Shown: positions 12,101 through 27,254 of the stretch, one piece after another
Position numbering within the stretch: the first letter of the stretch is position 1
Layout of the letters: each line of letters starts with the position of its first letter
Source: Ulva prolifera
Lineage: Eukaryota; Chlorophyta; Ulvophyceae; Ulvales; Ulvaceae
Assembly (NCBI GenBank): GCA_023078555.1
Contig: CM041197.1
Location: 10,412,552 to 10,476,551 of the forward strand
Direction: 5' to 3'
Length of the DNA: 64,000 nucleotides
Notes under the pieces: model-generated
What the model was told of the DNA's origin: nothing
What the model saw: the letters and a program-made list of their open reading frames with translations, nothing else
Database searches by the model: none
Translations under genes and position numbers: made by a program

Positions 12101-12224
12101 GATCCTGCCGGACTGAGTTGTGAGTGCGGTTGTAGTGTTCGTGTGTGTGTGAGTGTATGTTGCTGTTGATTCGGATGAGATTCGGTTTCAGTGTTTGTTT
12201 TCTCCCGTTCACTCTTTTGTAATT
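12101..12224 (+). mobile_element. 124-bp LINE-A tail, target duplication ATCGCTGCGCGC
   Basis: The insert begins in the codons for ILPD and a stop, runs through the GTGTGTGAGTGTATG stretch and ends TTTTGTAATT. The 12-bp duplication is at 12089-12100 and 12225-12236. It gives the short form of the LINE-A 3' UTR, about 110 bases. Confidence 0.88.
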
Positions 12225-13289
12225 ATCGCTGCGCGCAAGTGCTTACTAGTGCAGCAAATTATAAGACACTGCTACTGGATCCTGCATATCTCGAACAGAA
12301 GAGTGAACGACCGAGGACAAACACAGCACAGGGATGAGCATCATGCCGCCAAGGGGATCTGGATCTGTGACTGTTGCTCGAGGGCTCTGATCAGGGCTCT
12401 GATCAGAGGGCAGGCCAGACTGCCGATCGATCTTCGCGAAGGCTGTCAGCCTGATCGTGTATGGCCTGGTCCAGATCAGGTGTCAACAGTCGTGTGATAT
12501 TTATTTGCTGTAGCATCACAAAAGCCTATAGATAACAGCCGCCCCTGGGCGCCGTGCCAGCATCTGTGTCTCCAGCCCTGCAGCTGTTTCGAACTGGTCC
12601 TACTAGTAGTACCAGCTGATAAGCTGCAGCAGAGATGCTAGGTAGGCACCGTTGTGCACCGTGTATATGTTCTTAATCACATAGCCCTTTGCTGGCTGAT
12701 GTTTCTTTGAGCCGCGACCGGGCCAAGCACACCACAGGTGTGCAGAAGTGGTGTGGGATCGTATCGATCACGATATATATATGGTCCCCAACAGCTTGAG
12801 AGCCAGCTACCCAACAGCTTGAGAGGCAGCTACCCAACCCCGTTTCAACAGAATGTGGGTGACTGCTTTGCCACTGAGCATGTGGCCTGAGCAGACCAGC
12901 TTCTTGCACTGCCTCCACCATGCAATGCACACTGTGAACCCGAAGATTCATAGTGTGAACCTCGTCAGTGTCTCTGCGCAGAACTCCAGCAGCATCCTCA
13001 ATGCTCATGTGAGTGTAACCAGCTGGCCATGGTGTTGTAGCTTGAGAATTATCCCCAGATGCACACCTGAGACCTGGCTTCATGTTACCTGACAGGCTGC
13101 ACAAGGCCACCCAAGGCCATGATGCTTGACACCATTACCAATATAATAGTATTATGCTGCATTCCCAGGCGGCATGTCTGCAAGCACTGGTACTCCCTTC
13201 AAGCTGAAGGGAGTGTACAAGTTGTATATAAACATTCCGCAGCAGCTCCCTGCCTGGCTGGCACTGATACGTGTGCTGGTGCTGTCCGT

Positions 13290-13291
<2 letters not shown>

Positions 13292-13325
<34 letters not shown>
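13292..13325. repeat. poly-G homopolymer, 34 bases
   Basis: An uninterrupted run of 34 G lies about 60 bases downstream of a TATATAAA motif. Like the 30-C run at 5047-5076 it sits upstream of a member of the paralogous gene family, though at a different distance. Confidence 0.9.
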
Positions 13326-13327
<2 letters not shown>

Positions 13328-14355
13328 TGTGTCAGATACACCATGCCAATCTAGATCAGCTGGTGCCCTCCTCCAGCGATCAGTCCGCATGCATGGCACC
13401 TGCCGTGCACATGCATGGCTCTCCATAACTGCCACCTGCATGCATGCACCCAGTCCCTGCAGCAGAGGGGAGCAGCACAGGACTCCAGAGCCGAACACCA
13501 GCCTTCAGGTGACCTGAAATGGTGCATTGAACAAGTCACCAAATCGGCCAAGCAGCCTCGACTTCATGCACTGTTGCAGGAGTCAACGACCAGTGCAGCT
13601 CAGATTGACATCGAAACACGACGGACACTGACGCATCCGCCAACGACGTCTTCAGCGTCAGACACGACTGACTGTCGCACTAGGGAGTGGACATGGCAAG
13701 AGCACAAGCTCGCTGCAGCTTCCAGAGAGCGTGCGTGGGGCTGATCGCGGCCACGGCAGGTGTGGCCTGACTACATATCCAATGGGTTGAGTACGGATTA
13801 AAAGCTACCCCCTCCATTTCAGGAGCTCGTGGGTTCGATAATGGTCGTCTGAGGGGGGTTTCCAGGTAGTTTACCCTTTCGGCATATGTGGTCCCGTTAA
13901 CTCGGGGTTGTCAATGTCCAATAGGATACGGCTCGGCAAAATTTAGATTTACTTTGCTTTACTTTACATACCTGTGTATGAGCCTCTATTGTGCAACACA
14001 TCTTACACATGACATTTTGAGCTGCGTGGTCCCGCATCAGTTGCTGCATGCAGGCAGTGTTGTGTTGCTGTTGCGGCAACTGCCCTCTCCAGTGCGTACT
14101 CTTAGCGCTGCACACTCTTAGCGCTGCACGTGGGCCTAGGCAAGCAGCCACATGTTCACGTAACACTGGTACCTCCCTAAGCAGGTTCCTGCTACAGGGC
14201 AGTCATCCCCACCAGCTTTTATTTGGCAGCTCTGTGCATGCATGCCAGTGCAACCTGGCATGCCAGTTCACAATGTAATTGATTGAGAGCCTGTGCTGAT
14301 CATATGATGGCAGCATGCTGCTGCGCAGCAGCACGATGGGTCTGTTTAGTGGACC

Positions 14356-14406
14356 TCTAGCGGCGCCACCGGTGGCGCCGCTAGACTGCGGGTACCCGCA
14401 GTCTAG
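14356..14406. repeat. two overlapping perfect palindromes (30 and 26 bp)
   Basis: 14356-14385 is self-complementary around CACCGGTG, and 14381-14406 is self-complementary around GGGTACCC. They share the CTAG at 14381-14384. Neither has a spacer. They lie about 380 bases upstream of exon A of paralogue 2. Confidence 0.9.
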
Positions 14407-14783
14407 AGCTCAGTGAAGCAGCCTGAGTGTCTTGCCATGCTGAGCGCATTGCACATGCAGGCAGAGTCGCATCGGTCCAGGGGGCAGAAGTCACTTGCAG
14501 GGTCGTCAGCAGGAACGCGAGCAAGGTCAAAATATCTGATGGCGTCTCAAACGCTCGTGTGCTTCTTCCCTGTAGGGTATTCCCTTAGTCCGTCTGACTA
14601 GTATCGTCGGCGGTTCATATGACATTGAATTGCCAGTGGATATCGGTTGATGATGAAAAACATGTGTATGGACAGAACTCAGTAGATTAAATCAGCGCTA
14701 GCAGTCCGCGCCGCTAGACCTAGTTCTAGATTGGCAACAAAAATCTCACCTCACCGATCCCGTGACCCATTTTTAGAATGCAG

Positions 14784-17401
<2,618 letters not shown>

Positions 17402-20096
17402 CGCGCATGATACACATGATCCACATGATTGGGGTCCTCAGAAAGTAGAATTTGTGGTTTTGAGGACAAGGTCAGAGGCGGTGGACAGTGCTAGAGTTGT
17501 CTGTGGGCCGTGATCAGACCAGAGGCTGGACTGCGGCGCTGCTGGAAATATGGCTGGCAGCACATCAGCTTGCAAGCCGTGGCCACATCAGACAGCAGCT
17601 GGCTCTGAGTGCAGCTCTGTGCACGCATGTGGGAGCACAAGGCAGCAGATGCTTGAGCCAGCTGGGTCCGTTCGCTGGGGTGTTGGATCGCAGTGCAACA
17701 TTTCCAGGGCTGCCATCCAGAAATTGGACCTGAATATTCGGAATTGTTCTATATGATCGGGCCCGACGACCCAACGCTGGTTGACTGGGGTGGGCACCAA
17801 AAACGCGCAGACAGCAGGCAGGTCTGTGCAAGCAGCGGACAGCCGAACACGTGACGGGCGGTGTATGTCAACATCTTGAAGATGCTGTGCCGTTTAAAGG
17901 TGTGGGTATTGTCATCAGCTCTGGCTGACGAGGTGCAGCTGGGTGAGGTTTGCGTGCTGTCGTTGGGATATCAGCGGGCAGAATTGTCGACACTCCTGTC
18001 CAGATCAAGACAGGAGTGATGGCTGAGGAACCTGCGGCAAAGCTGCCGTGACATCGGTCTAGCTGGGAGTGTACCATGCTGCTTGCTGCACAACTGCAGG
18101 AGCAGAGATGGGGCGTGTTGCTGAAGTGATCATGCCCGAGGCTGTGTGTGAATTAGCTACAGAGACTCCGCTTTGTTTGGGTGATGCCATGGCGTACATG
18201 ATGGTTTCGCAAAGTGTGTGAGGGTGATTCGGCAGCTGTGTATACTTCACATGCGAGCATGAGAGGAGAACAGAGGCTTTGCCACGGCCCACAGAGAGAT
18301 GAGGAGTTAGAGGCGTCTGAGTTGAATATGTGGTGGAAGGGCCAGAGAGCTCGGTCCAGCTGCACTGCTGCAGTCTGGGGCTGGATACTGTGATACTGTT
18401 AGCTACCATCTGCTGCGCTGGTATTTATCAGGTGAAATGTGCTCCATGCAAACATCAGCAAGCCCGTGTGGTTTCTGTCAGATCAAAAGCAGTCTCATCT
18501 GATGCATATGGTAAAGCTGCATCGCTGGCTACACATACCCATGGTGGTAAAAAGCTTTGTTTGCCCGAACTTTGGAATTACCTTTGTCTAAGATACAAAC
18601 ACTGGTGGAAGTCAGAGCTGATGAGGCTTGCAGTGCGTGGCACCGCATGCAACAGCCAATTTCGGCGAAGAGCACGCTCACGGCGCTTTAGCAGTGATGT
18701 TTTTCTTCCCAGTCCATCTGCGCTGATCGTTCATAATTAGTGGCGGACCAGAGAAGGTGAGGTGTGGCAACGGAAGATTGGTGGACTCCGCAGACGCGAT
18801 GGCAAAGGCTGACTCTCTCGACACACTCGTAGAAACCATTTGATGACTTCACTGCATCTGGTGGGGAACGAGAAGTGAAGATGTACGTTCAATTGTGACA
18901 CAGCAACATCACCATGCTGAACGCGACAAGAAGGCCGAGCTCCCAAGTAGAATGCTGATGTCACCGCCGAGCCTACACATCACGAGCCCATGTTTCCACC
19001 TGGCTGAATCTTTGTAGAGGGCACCATGGCGCTGCTGTCACGCTTGGCAGACCCCAATCGTGCGTCCGTGGCCACAGGTTTCCTCACTGCGTGGCAGCTG
19101 CCTCCCGACGTGCCGCTGGCGTTCAGAGGTTAAAAAAGCACAAGGCCCAAATCGGCGAGACGACGTCCACGAGGGCTTGCGCTTGGCGCTCGTATACCCA
19201 CGGCAGCATGAACGTGTGTCCCTACATGCAGCGCTGAGCGCTCCGTAAGTCCAGCATACCTTTCACAGCTCAGTTATAATTATGCACGTACGTTGCTGTA
19301 CACGTGATGCAGTACGCTTGGCGTGAGATGAACTGCGCGCAGCTGCGTCGATGGTATGGCAGGCGCCCGCAGTAGCTGCAGTGCCGGCGCGTGCCATCGA
19401 TGAGTCGATCGTTGATGTATCACAAGGACAATGCTGGAGAGCATGCTACCTGCGCATGCGGAAGAAGCACAGCAGACTCCGCGCGCACGACACGTACAGA
19501 AGCACCACACATGCAATCATGCATACATATTTTCTCACACGTGTGCACATGCAAAGCTGGACTCCGCACAGCCAGCGCCAGCGCTCATCAGCTGATGTGA
19601 AGCTGGCCATCCCTACGAACCTTGCACGCGGCCCGCCAACAACGTTTCAGCATGCATGCTGCGCCGCACACCAACGCCTGGCGAGCCGGTACCACCTGGC
19701 CATGGCATGCGCTGAAGCGAAAAGCGCGCCACCCACGGCCGTGCGCGGGTACATCACCAGTCACCATGTACATGTGTATACGTATCACTGTTGGTTACCT
19801 GGACAAAGTCGGAGGAGCCATAGCCGGGAGCAGCGCTGCCGGCGCTAGCGCCAGGTCAACGCACAGGCACGCCAACGCCCCCAGCGCATGCACGACACGA
19901 GATGCCAGCCCATATGTTGAATTGTAATACAGCATCAACCAGTGAACTTTTTACCTCCGTTAGTACACATGTCGAACCCGAACATGTGTACACGGCGCAC
20001 ACTCACAGCAGGAGAGACCTCTCTGTGCTTCAAGCGCTTCCTCAGACCTGGAGCAATGCACAGCTTCAAGAGATCCTTTTGTTGTGTTTGTATATT

Positions 20097-20113
20097 CCCG
20101 TTCACTCTTTTAA
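20097..20113 (+). mobile_element. fragment of LINE-A tail
   Basis: CCCGTTCACTCTTTTA matches the terminal LINE-A sequence except for the last bases. No target duplication could be recognised. Confidence 0.5.
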
Positions 20114-20578
20114 AATACTCCTCTGTAAATCCAGCTGTGCGTACGCGCGCGCGTACGGACGTCCAAACATACTGGTACCCGGGAGCGCCGTCACGAAGCC
20201 GCACAGCGCGTAGAATCAGCCGCGTCACCACGAATATGCCGCAACGTTGGCGTGCATGGCAGACGTGTTTCGTGCCGCCTTGTTATGTCCGCTCGGTGTG
20301 ATGCCATGGCTCACTGCATGCGCCACATGACTCTCGGTGCCCCCGACACCACTTCTTCGCGGATGCCTTGGCGCGTGATACCTCGCGACCGCAGCGAAAT
20401 CGGTGGATAGCGCACCTGGTCCGTGCACGGACCATGGACAGCATATGTACATTGCGCGGCCTCCTAAATGTTGACTCATCTTTTCGGCGCCCCACCATCC
20501 GTGCAAAATATAAGAGCTCCCGGCAAGGTGCACAGCTTTCCACGTGGCCGTTGTGGATCAGATTCAGAAAACTGGCAG

Positions 20579-20610
20579 GTCCCGTTCACTCTTTTGTAAT
20601 ATTAACTGTG
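20579..20610 (+). mobile_element. 32-bp LINE-A tail with 13-bp target duplication
   Basis: Only the last 18 or so bases of LINE-A (CCCGTTCACTCTTTTGTAA) plus a few extra bases are present. AGAAAACTGGCAG flanks them at 20566-20578 and 20611-20623. Confidence 0.83.
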
Positions 20611-21536
20611 AGAAAACTGGCAGCAGCCACAGCAGAGCACGTGGAGCACCATCCGAAGCTTCAACTTTCAGCCGTTGAAGCAGCACAGGTGTGAACGCCG
20701 AGATGTGAATTCCAGCCAGTGCATGAGTCTGCTGACTCCATCAGAAACCATAGCCCGAGCTAGCGTTGCTGCTGGTTAGCTCAGGCTGCAGCCTGAAGAA
20801 AGTGTCCAGCCTAAGCCTTGGAACCCCAGTCCCATGGGCACTAGATCTCCCTGTTTTCGGTCAACTGCTCGCAGTTCTGCAGCTCACTCTCATGCAAGGA
20901 GCCTGCCAAGGCATGCTGACTGCCCATGTGCATGTCACATGCCTCACAGTGATGAACAGCATCCCACGTGACAGCATGTGGCAGGCAGCAGTTGCTAGCA
21001 TGCCAATCCCAGCCCCCTTTTGGCTAGCATGCCCCTTTTGCACACTGTGCATCATCATGGACCAGTTGCAAGCACAGGCTAATGCTGGCTCAACAGCTTG
21101 CACCTAAAGATTCAGTGAGAATGGCACATATGTATATGCCATATGCTAATGTTGGCAACTGTCTGTCAGATTTGTGTCCTGCCATGCACCTGGCAGCTGT
21201 ATCACAGGTAACTGCTATGTGCTTTACATTCATGTTACATTCATGCTGTCCGTGATGTCATTACACCATGGTTGGGGCAGCATGGGAGCAGCGGTGCTGC
21301 CCACCTTTATCCTTGTAACACATTTGCAAACAGGAATCAGCCAACCTGGACGTCCTCTCACAACTCACAGCGTGCATGCGCAGGAGTCTGACGCCTGTCC
21401 CTGCACAGTGTACTGACATGGCATCATCAGGCACGCCATGTGTGATGCTGAAAGTGGATGGCTACAGGTGTTGCTGTGAGCGGGGGCCAGCCGTACGTGA
21501 GATCAGCACCACGGAGTACCTAGAGAGCTCGACGCA

Positions 21537-24500
21537 ATGTCTTTACAGCCACCAACCTTCCACAGCCTTCGGGGCGTGTGCCTGGGCCTGCTGGTCGCCT
21601 GTGCAGGTGTGCGCCACACACAAGAGAACGGCTGCCATTTCCTGTTGTCATTTGCCTTGGCAGTACATCTCATCTCATCGAGGCGAGCTTGGCAGCAGTC
21701 TTCCATGTGCATCATGTGTGCTGCATGCTGGCCTTGCCAGCTCAGCCTGCCCACCATGGTGTGGGGCACATTTGTCAGCTCAAGCCCGAAGCGGTAGACA
21801 CCGTTATGCAGTCGTGACCTACTTAACCTAGGCCACTTCATGCCTGTCCTACTTGGAGCACATACGATGGCATGATTCTCTCTACATATGTGAGGCAGCA
21901 TTCTGTCCTGCGCCCTTGATCTATACCCACAGGGTGGTCACCAGACATGGGTCCGCATGCATGCGCCAGGTGCATGTGCATGTGTGGGGGCTTCTCCCCT
22001 GTGTCCCTGGCATGCATTGAAGCACTGACCGTAGCATGAGGCCCGATGCCATGCCGTCGGCGCCGCTCCTGCAGCCTATCGCCGCCTCTAACACGGCCTG
22101 GTGGCGCCACCGCCGCCGCCTGTGCAAATGTCGTGCATGCCGGTGTTGCCCCCGTGCATGCCGGTGTGGCCGAGTAGCTCAGATGCCCCCATGAACAGCC
22201 TTGCATCTGTCAGCCCTGCAGCGTACGTGGATCAGGCGCTGCGTCATGTGCAGGCTGTGTGGCTCCCACCGAGGCAGCTCGGGTCGAGTGCAGAATCACC
22301 AGCAGCCGCAACAATGGGAGCAGACGCATCAACGGCATCGCAGAATCCCGTGCGTGCCCCTCACGCTGATGTTGATTTCTTGTGCGGCGATGCCCGCTTG
22401 CGTTTTTGGTGCTATGGAGTCGACAAGGCCTGGTCAAGGTCATGGCCATATGCATGTGACTCATAATCAGTGTTCGCAACACGTGTTTAGATGTACTTCT
22501 TTAGATGTATTTCTGCGGCTGCATACCTTGATCGGCACCATGATATCGCTCCGCCGACTTGACAACAACATGCCCTTTTCAAAGAACGAGGCGCAACTAA
22601 GCTCCAGTGCTGTATCAGAGTGTATCACTTCATCTGCTGTCGCGGCCATGTTTGAACAAATGGCAGTAACATCGGGCGCCGCAGAACGCATGATGGCCTG
22701 CAGTGGTAGACATCACCGAGACGGTGTGCCGAGAGGCGACGGGCGAACCACAAGTCATTCAAGTCAATGAAAAGATCGAGGCTGTGGCAACGGCTATAGC
22801 GGTTGCAATTGCGCGGGTGTCGGTGGTCTGCAACGGTAATGGCAATGCAGACCTGGTTGTCTCCGGCACCACAAACGCCATGGCCACAGCCGAAGCAATC
22901 GGTACCGCCACGGCCCGCATCCAAGCGTCGAGGGGCGTTTGCGGCCTGTGCGAGGCGGAGGTGGACTCGTTTGCGACGTCCATGGAGACGGTGACGGCGA
23001 CTGCCGTTGCTCGGCTTGTCCTTGAGGTGTTCCCCTCGTTACCTGCACCTACATGTATGCATGCTACATGGACTACGTCGGCGGGGCGGGCAGCACCGAG
23101 CAGCGCAAAGAAATACCATGTAAGGATTCACAACGGCCGGGCACGCAACCAGCTTTCAGAATCCACTCACACCTGCTGACTCACGCAGACTGTCGGGCTG
23201 TGGAGGGGTGCCGTGTTTGTTGTGCCTTGGCCCTGAGTTCGGGCGGCTTTCAGGTGGCTGTTGCTCTCCTCACGCGTGTGCTTTGCGTTGTTCGCTATCG
23301 TTGTTCGCAAGCAATCTCCACTGTGCTTTATCTGCAGTCAAGGGATGGCCATTCCTCCAGATCCCCCGCAGCAACGACCACTGGCAGTGACCACCGTCCT
23401 TGCAGGGCCAAAGCAATGGTCTGTGTTTCACGAGATTGCCACATAAGCTGGGCTACTGTGCTAGACTCCAGTGTGGGCCCATGCGCTCTGCTGTTCTACA
23501 TCAGATACTGTGACAATGTGGCGGTGCTGCAGTCGGAGAGGCTTGAGTTCCGTAACGAGCCGCTCAATGAAGAGTTTGTGGAGGAGGTGATGCGTACTGA
23601 GGCGATAGATGTCATGAGCCAGATCGTCGGAGAGTTCCGCACGAGCAGCATTGACGGCTGCAGTGCAAACTTCATCCTCAACTCCACAGTCGACGGCCAG
23701 ACCGCGGAGTGTGACACCTCGATCTCGGCGGTCGGCATCCTCACGGAGATTGACGCCACGGCCGTAGCAAGTGCGCCATCCCCGATGCCACCTGCACCCC
23801 CACACACGTGTTGCCTTTGCTTCGTAACGTATTCCTTTGCTGTACCGATCTGCACGATCTCCAATATCTCATTAACTCCAATTTAACCACCCTGTGTGCC
23901 ATCTACAAAGCACCATACCTCTGTGAAGGGATCCGGATGGTGTATGGAAGATGAGTCACGAGGACTGGCATTACTTGCATGCACCACCCTGTGGAAGCAC
24001 CACTTCTAGTCACACTGGAGCTGCCCCCAATACAGTCGGAAACTGTCTGATATTCCTATATGGATACTGTCCGCAATCAGCTTGGCTATCGTCCGCAGTC
24101 ATGCACATTCAGCTTGCGCTGCGTTCACCTGTGCCGTCACACGTATACCCTGCTGTGGGCATACCATGGAAGTGTGCTGTGCAGATCTGGACGTGGCGGC
24201 GATCTCGTGCGACGGCGAGGAGAGCTCTGTGACGGCCAACATCTCCGTGTCAGAGGTCGCGGTGGCGGTCGCGCAGGCCGTGACGGCGGCAGACACCTTT
24301 TGCACCTCCCGCGGCGACGGGGACGGCCCGTCGCCAGACCTGAGCCAAGTCATGGCATGCGCGCTCAGCAGCGGCTCCGTGGAAGCCATCGCACGCGCCC
24401 GGGTTCGCCGCGCCCACATCAATTGACTTATTGCACTCAACGCTGCAGCGGTGAGCATGCATTTGCGCTGTACATGTCTGAGCGTCCTTGCGGCCACACA

Positions 24501-25539
24501 CCGGCTGCTCATTCCCGTGAAGCGTTCACTGTGAAAATGGAAGGCCCTTTGCCGGTGCTGTTGGGTGTAAAACAGAAGAGATCTGCATGGCTATGGATTG
24601 TTTGACGTTGGGTCACTCTCGTAGTATTTGGTGTCCCCAAGGTCTCAAACAAGTGGCCAGGGGCCTGGAGCACCAACTCGAAGCATCCTATATGTATCAC
24701 GAGCCGTGGTGTTGGTGAGAATGATGCCATCAGGCAGCAGCGCTGAACATGGAGAGTGTGACCGCAGGCGGCATCGGCGGCAAACGCGCTGGCGGAGGTG
24801 ATCAACACGGAGTGCGGCTGCGAGCTCTTCACAAACTTCACCATCGATGAGGTGGAAAACATTATGGCCGAAAGCTCAAGCGCTGCCTTCTCGAACGTCT
24901 GCCTCAGTATGGCCCCTTCTTCTTCAGCACGCGTGCCAGTGTCGTGCGCCACTAGCTATCACCATTGCAAAGGCACCAGCTGCCTCCACCCACGTGCACG
25001 TGCACCCAGCACCAGCCGGGCTGAATGCATACAATTTGCTGTTCGTCTGAAGCTTCACCATCCCACGCACATCCGAGACGGCCACCATTGCACAATCATG
25101 CCTTGCGTGGCTCCTGGGGTTTATGGCAGGCCTTGCCATCGGGAGTCAATGTCGCATTGCGGCCGCACTTCGAGTGCGACTCAGTGAAGTCATTCCTGCC
25201 AGAGCACAAAGGCGGTGTGCTGCAGTGCACCTGCGCATGTACATCCCTTGGCTCATCACCAACTCTTTTACTGTACATGCAGACGTCTGCATGCATGGAT
25301 CATACTCATGCATGCGTTTCATGTGTTGCGACGCTCCGGACCTCAGACTCGCTGCTTGTGCAGACGGGACGGCGGAGGTGATCGGCAGGGATTTTGCGAG
25401 GGAGGTGGAGGAGCGCATCGCGGAGGCATTTGCCGAGTTGCTCGTGACTGCCAGCGCCGGCGACTACGCGGAGTGCGACGTCTTCATCGACGCCGTCGCC
25501 GAGATCAACCCAACCAGCGACGACGACCCCTCGCGGTGA
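21537..25539 (+). CDS. secreted Ala/Cys-rich protein, paralogue 3 (spliced, six exons)
   Basis: Exons 21537-21606, 22704-23026, 23533-23770, 24185-24402, 24768-24906 and 25364-25539 total 1164 nt (387 residues) with all phases consistent. Exon 1 encodes a basic start followed by a hydrophobic GVCLGLLVACA core, a typical signal peptide, and ends with a phase-1 GTGTGC donor. The body has the family layout: helical Ala-rich exon with VCGLC; exon with FRNEPL, EEVM, IDGC and AECD; exon with MACALSSGSVEAIARARV; short exon with CGCELF; last exon with GDYAECD. The AECD-bearing exons (third and sixth) look related to each other, suggesting an internal repeat. It is the most complete member and the best template for the other two. 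The molecular role is not recognised. Confidence 0.7.
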
Positions 25540-26988
25540 CAGCAGCTGCGCTAGGTATTCAAGCGCAACTCCAGATGCACCAGAGATCCCCCTGCCACAC
25601 GCTACCACATGTCTCATGTGCATTTTTGTCTCGAGCTTGGGATGAAAATGTGCTTCTCTGGGCTGAGGCCGAGCTTCCCTGAGTCGCAGTTACTAACTAG
25701 TAGCAGCTCAGGCAGCGCTGTCGGCATTGCACTGCTTTCACTCACAGTGCCGAAGTCGGATGATGATGACATTGTTTGCCGACTGCAAGCTGTGGTCGTG
25801 TTGTGGTCGTGTTGTGGGTTTGCTGTCAGGCTCCAGGCTCAGCACTGTACTCCTCCCAGCGGCTCATGTGCACCTGCTGCAGGCCATTGCAGTGTAGCAT
25901 GTGGTTGGCTCGCTGTGTGCTTTGGCGCAGTCCTCCAGAGAGCTCCAGAGCCGGGCTCAACCCGGAGCACAGCAGAGCATACCTGTGGCAGTTCAAAGCT
26001 CCTTGCAAGAACAGAGCTTGCCAGCTGGCTCCGCGGAGCGCCGTGCTGGCGAGGCTGCAGGTGTCGTGACTGTGGTCGGAGCCTATGCATAGAGCAGGAC
26101 TATTCATGGGATGCCATGTTGATTTGAGTTGGCTGGGACATAGGCCTTGATTTTTGATGGTGTGTGCGCGCGCATATCACAACGGCTGCTGGTGTTGCCA
26201 GCCTGGTGGAGACTGTATACCTTGTACACCATGGTGCAGCCACTGGCCAGTGGCTCTGTGTTCGACATCATGAGGCAGTGACATAACTTATACTTGAAGG
26301 TGTCTGCGAGATAGAGTGTCACGAGAAGAGGCGGGTCTGTGCTGCACATCGTGTGTGACCTTCAATGGCAGTCATGTAATTGGGATGCCGCACCATCAGC
26401 TGATAGCTCTGTATCGCAGCAGAAAACAAACACATGACTCTGGAAACAAACTGGTCTACCAGAAGCATTGCAGCCTGAAGCTGCACCGATGCACTTCTGA
26501 GGGGAATGCGGAACATGTAACGCGTGCGATACTCAGAGTGCGCTGTGTCTATGTGTCATGATCTTACAAAGGCCCTGAACCAGGATGGTTCCAAGGCAGC
26601 TAGGCATGTGAGTGGCCTAGACAACACAAGCTTATGAGTTCAAGTAATAGGGAGTAAGCTGAACTAACTGTCACCATGCGAATTGATGCAGTCTTAAGTG
26701 CTAATACAATGCCCTAAAGTACCTATGAGAACGCCAGTCTTGCTTGATCTTGACTTGGTACTGCTTGACTTGAACTTGAATCTTGTATCTTGATATCTTC
26801 ATTACTTTAAATGCACCATCTTACACTCCCTTTCAACACCGCACCGCACCGACGCCTTTGCTTCTCCTTACATGCTCATAACACAGAGCACTGCCTATTC
26901 TTCACTGTCAGCTCGGCACGTCACAACATAGAGGCCGTTCATCCCGATGTAATTGATAGGTTTTTAATTTCGTTCTCAGCCCCAATCG
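25540..26988. other. intergenic, no recognisable gene
   Basis: No defensible coding frame. The 19-bp word TGTCATGATCTTACAAAGG at 26554-26572 recurs at 27215-27233 next to the end of the retroelement pol gene, bracketing about 640 bases. Confidence 0.45.
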
Positions 26989-27211
26989 GCCGAGCTTCCT
27001 CAAGGATGAGAAGGCTTATGAGCACTGCAACTACATCAAGCAGAGCAGAGACAAGCGTGCATCAGAGCTGATGGCACGGCTGAGCGCACAGTCGCGCATG
27101 CATGCATGTGCAGACGGATGCACGCAGCGTGAGTGCATTTGCGCGCAGCTGCGCTGGCTCGAGCAATGCTAGCAACGAGCATGGCTCAGTTACATAGCTA
27201 GGCCACGACAT
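26989..27211 (-). repeat. 223-bp direct repeat, candidate 3' LTR
   Basis: It is identical base for base to 35505-35727. On the plus strand the copy at 35505 contains an open frame of about 60 codons ending at a TAG (KKPSFLKDEKAYEHCNYIKQ at its start), so a duplicated exon fragment is an alternative to an LTR. Confidence 0.45.
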
Positions 27212-27254
27212 TCATGTCATGATCTTACAAAGGCGCCGATGGGGCCAGCGTGCG

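Larger units (their letters stand above)
11132..14355. other. intergenic with LINE tail, tandem repeat and poly-G; no recognisable gene
   Basis: No frame shows a recognisable protein. It contains the LINE-A tail at 12101-12224, a degenerate antisense tail near 12300, and a 23-bp tandem duplication at 12789-12834. It also has a TATATAAA at about 13225, a 34-base G-run at 13292-13325 and a 16-bp tandem (CTCTTAGCGCTGCAC) near 14100. The unidentified first exon of paralogue 2 should lie toward its right end. Confidence 0.45.
17402..21536. other. intergenic, no recognisable gene
   Basis: This is the spacer between paralogues 2 and 3. I found no coding frame that I can defend. It includes a hairpin with 10-bp arms and an 8-base loop (17991-18018), an 18-bp palindrome CGTACGCGCGCGCGTACG (20140-20157) and two short LINE-A tails. 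Confidence 0.45.

Noticed and set aside
13800-13850. GTGGGTTCGAT, like a polymerase III B box
   Set aside because: No A box at proper spacing and no cloverleaf could be drawn.
17991-18018. Stem-loop like a bacterial intrinsic terminator
   Set aside because: The window is eukaryotic and no T-run follows; it is listed only as one of many hairpins.
22160-22185. tRNA-like GTGTGGCCGAGTAGCTC
   Set aside because: It resembles the 5' part of a tRNA-Leu/Ser, but no matching anticodon arm, T arm or acceptor complement follows.
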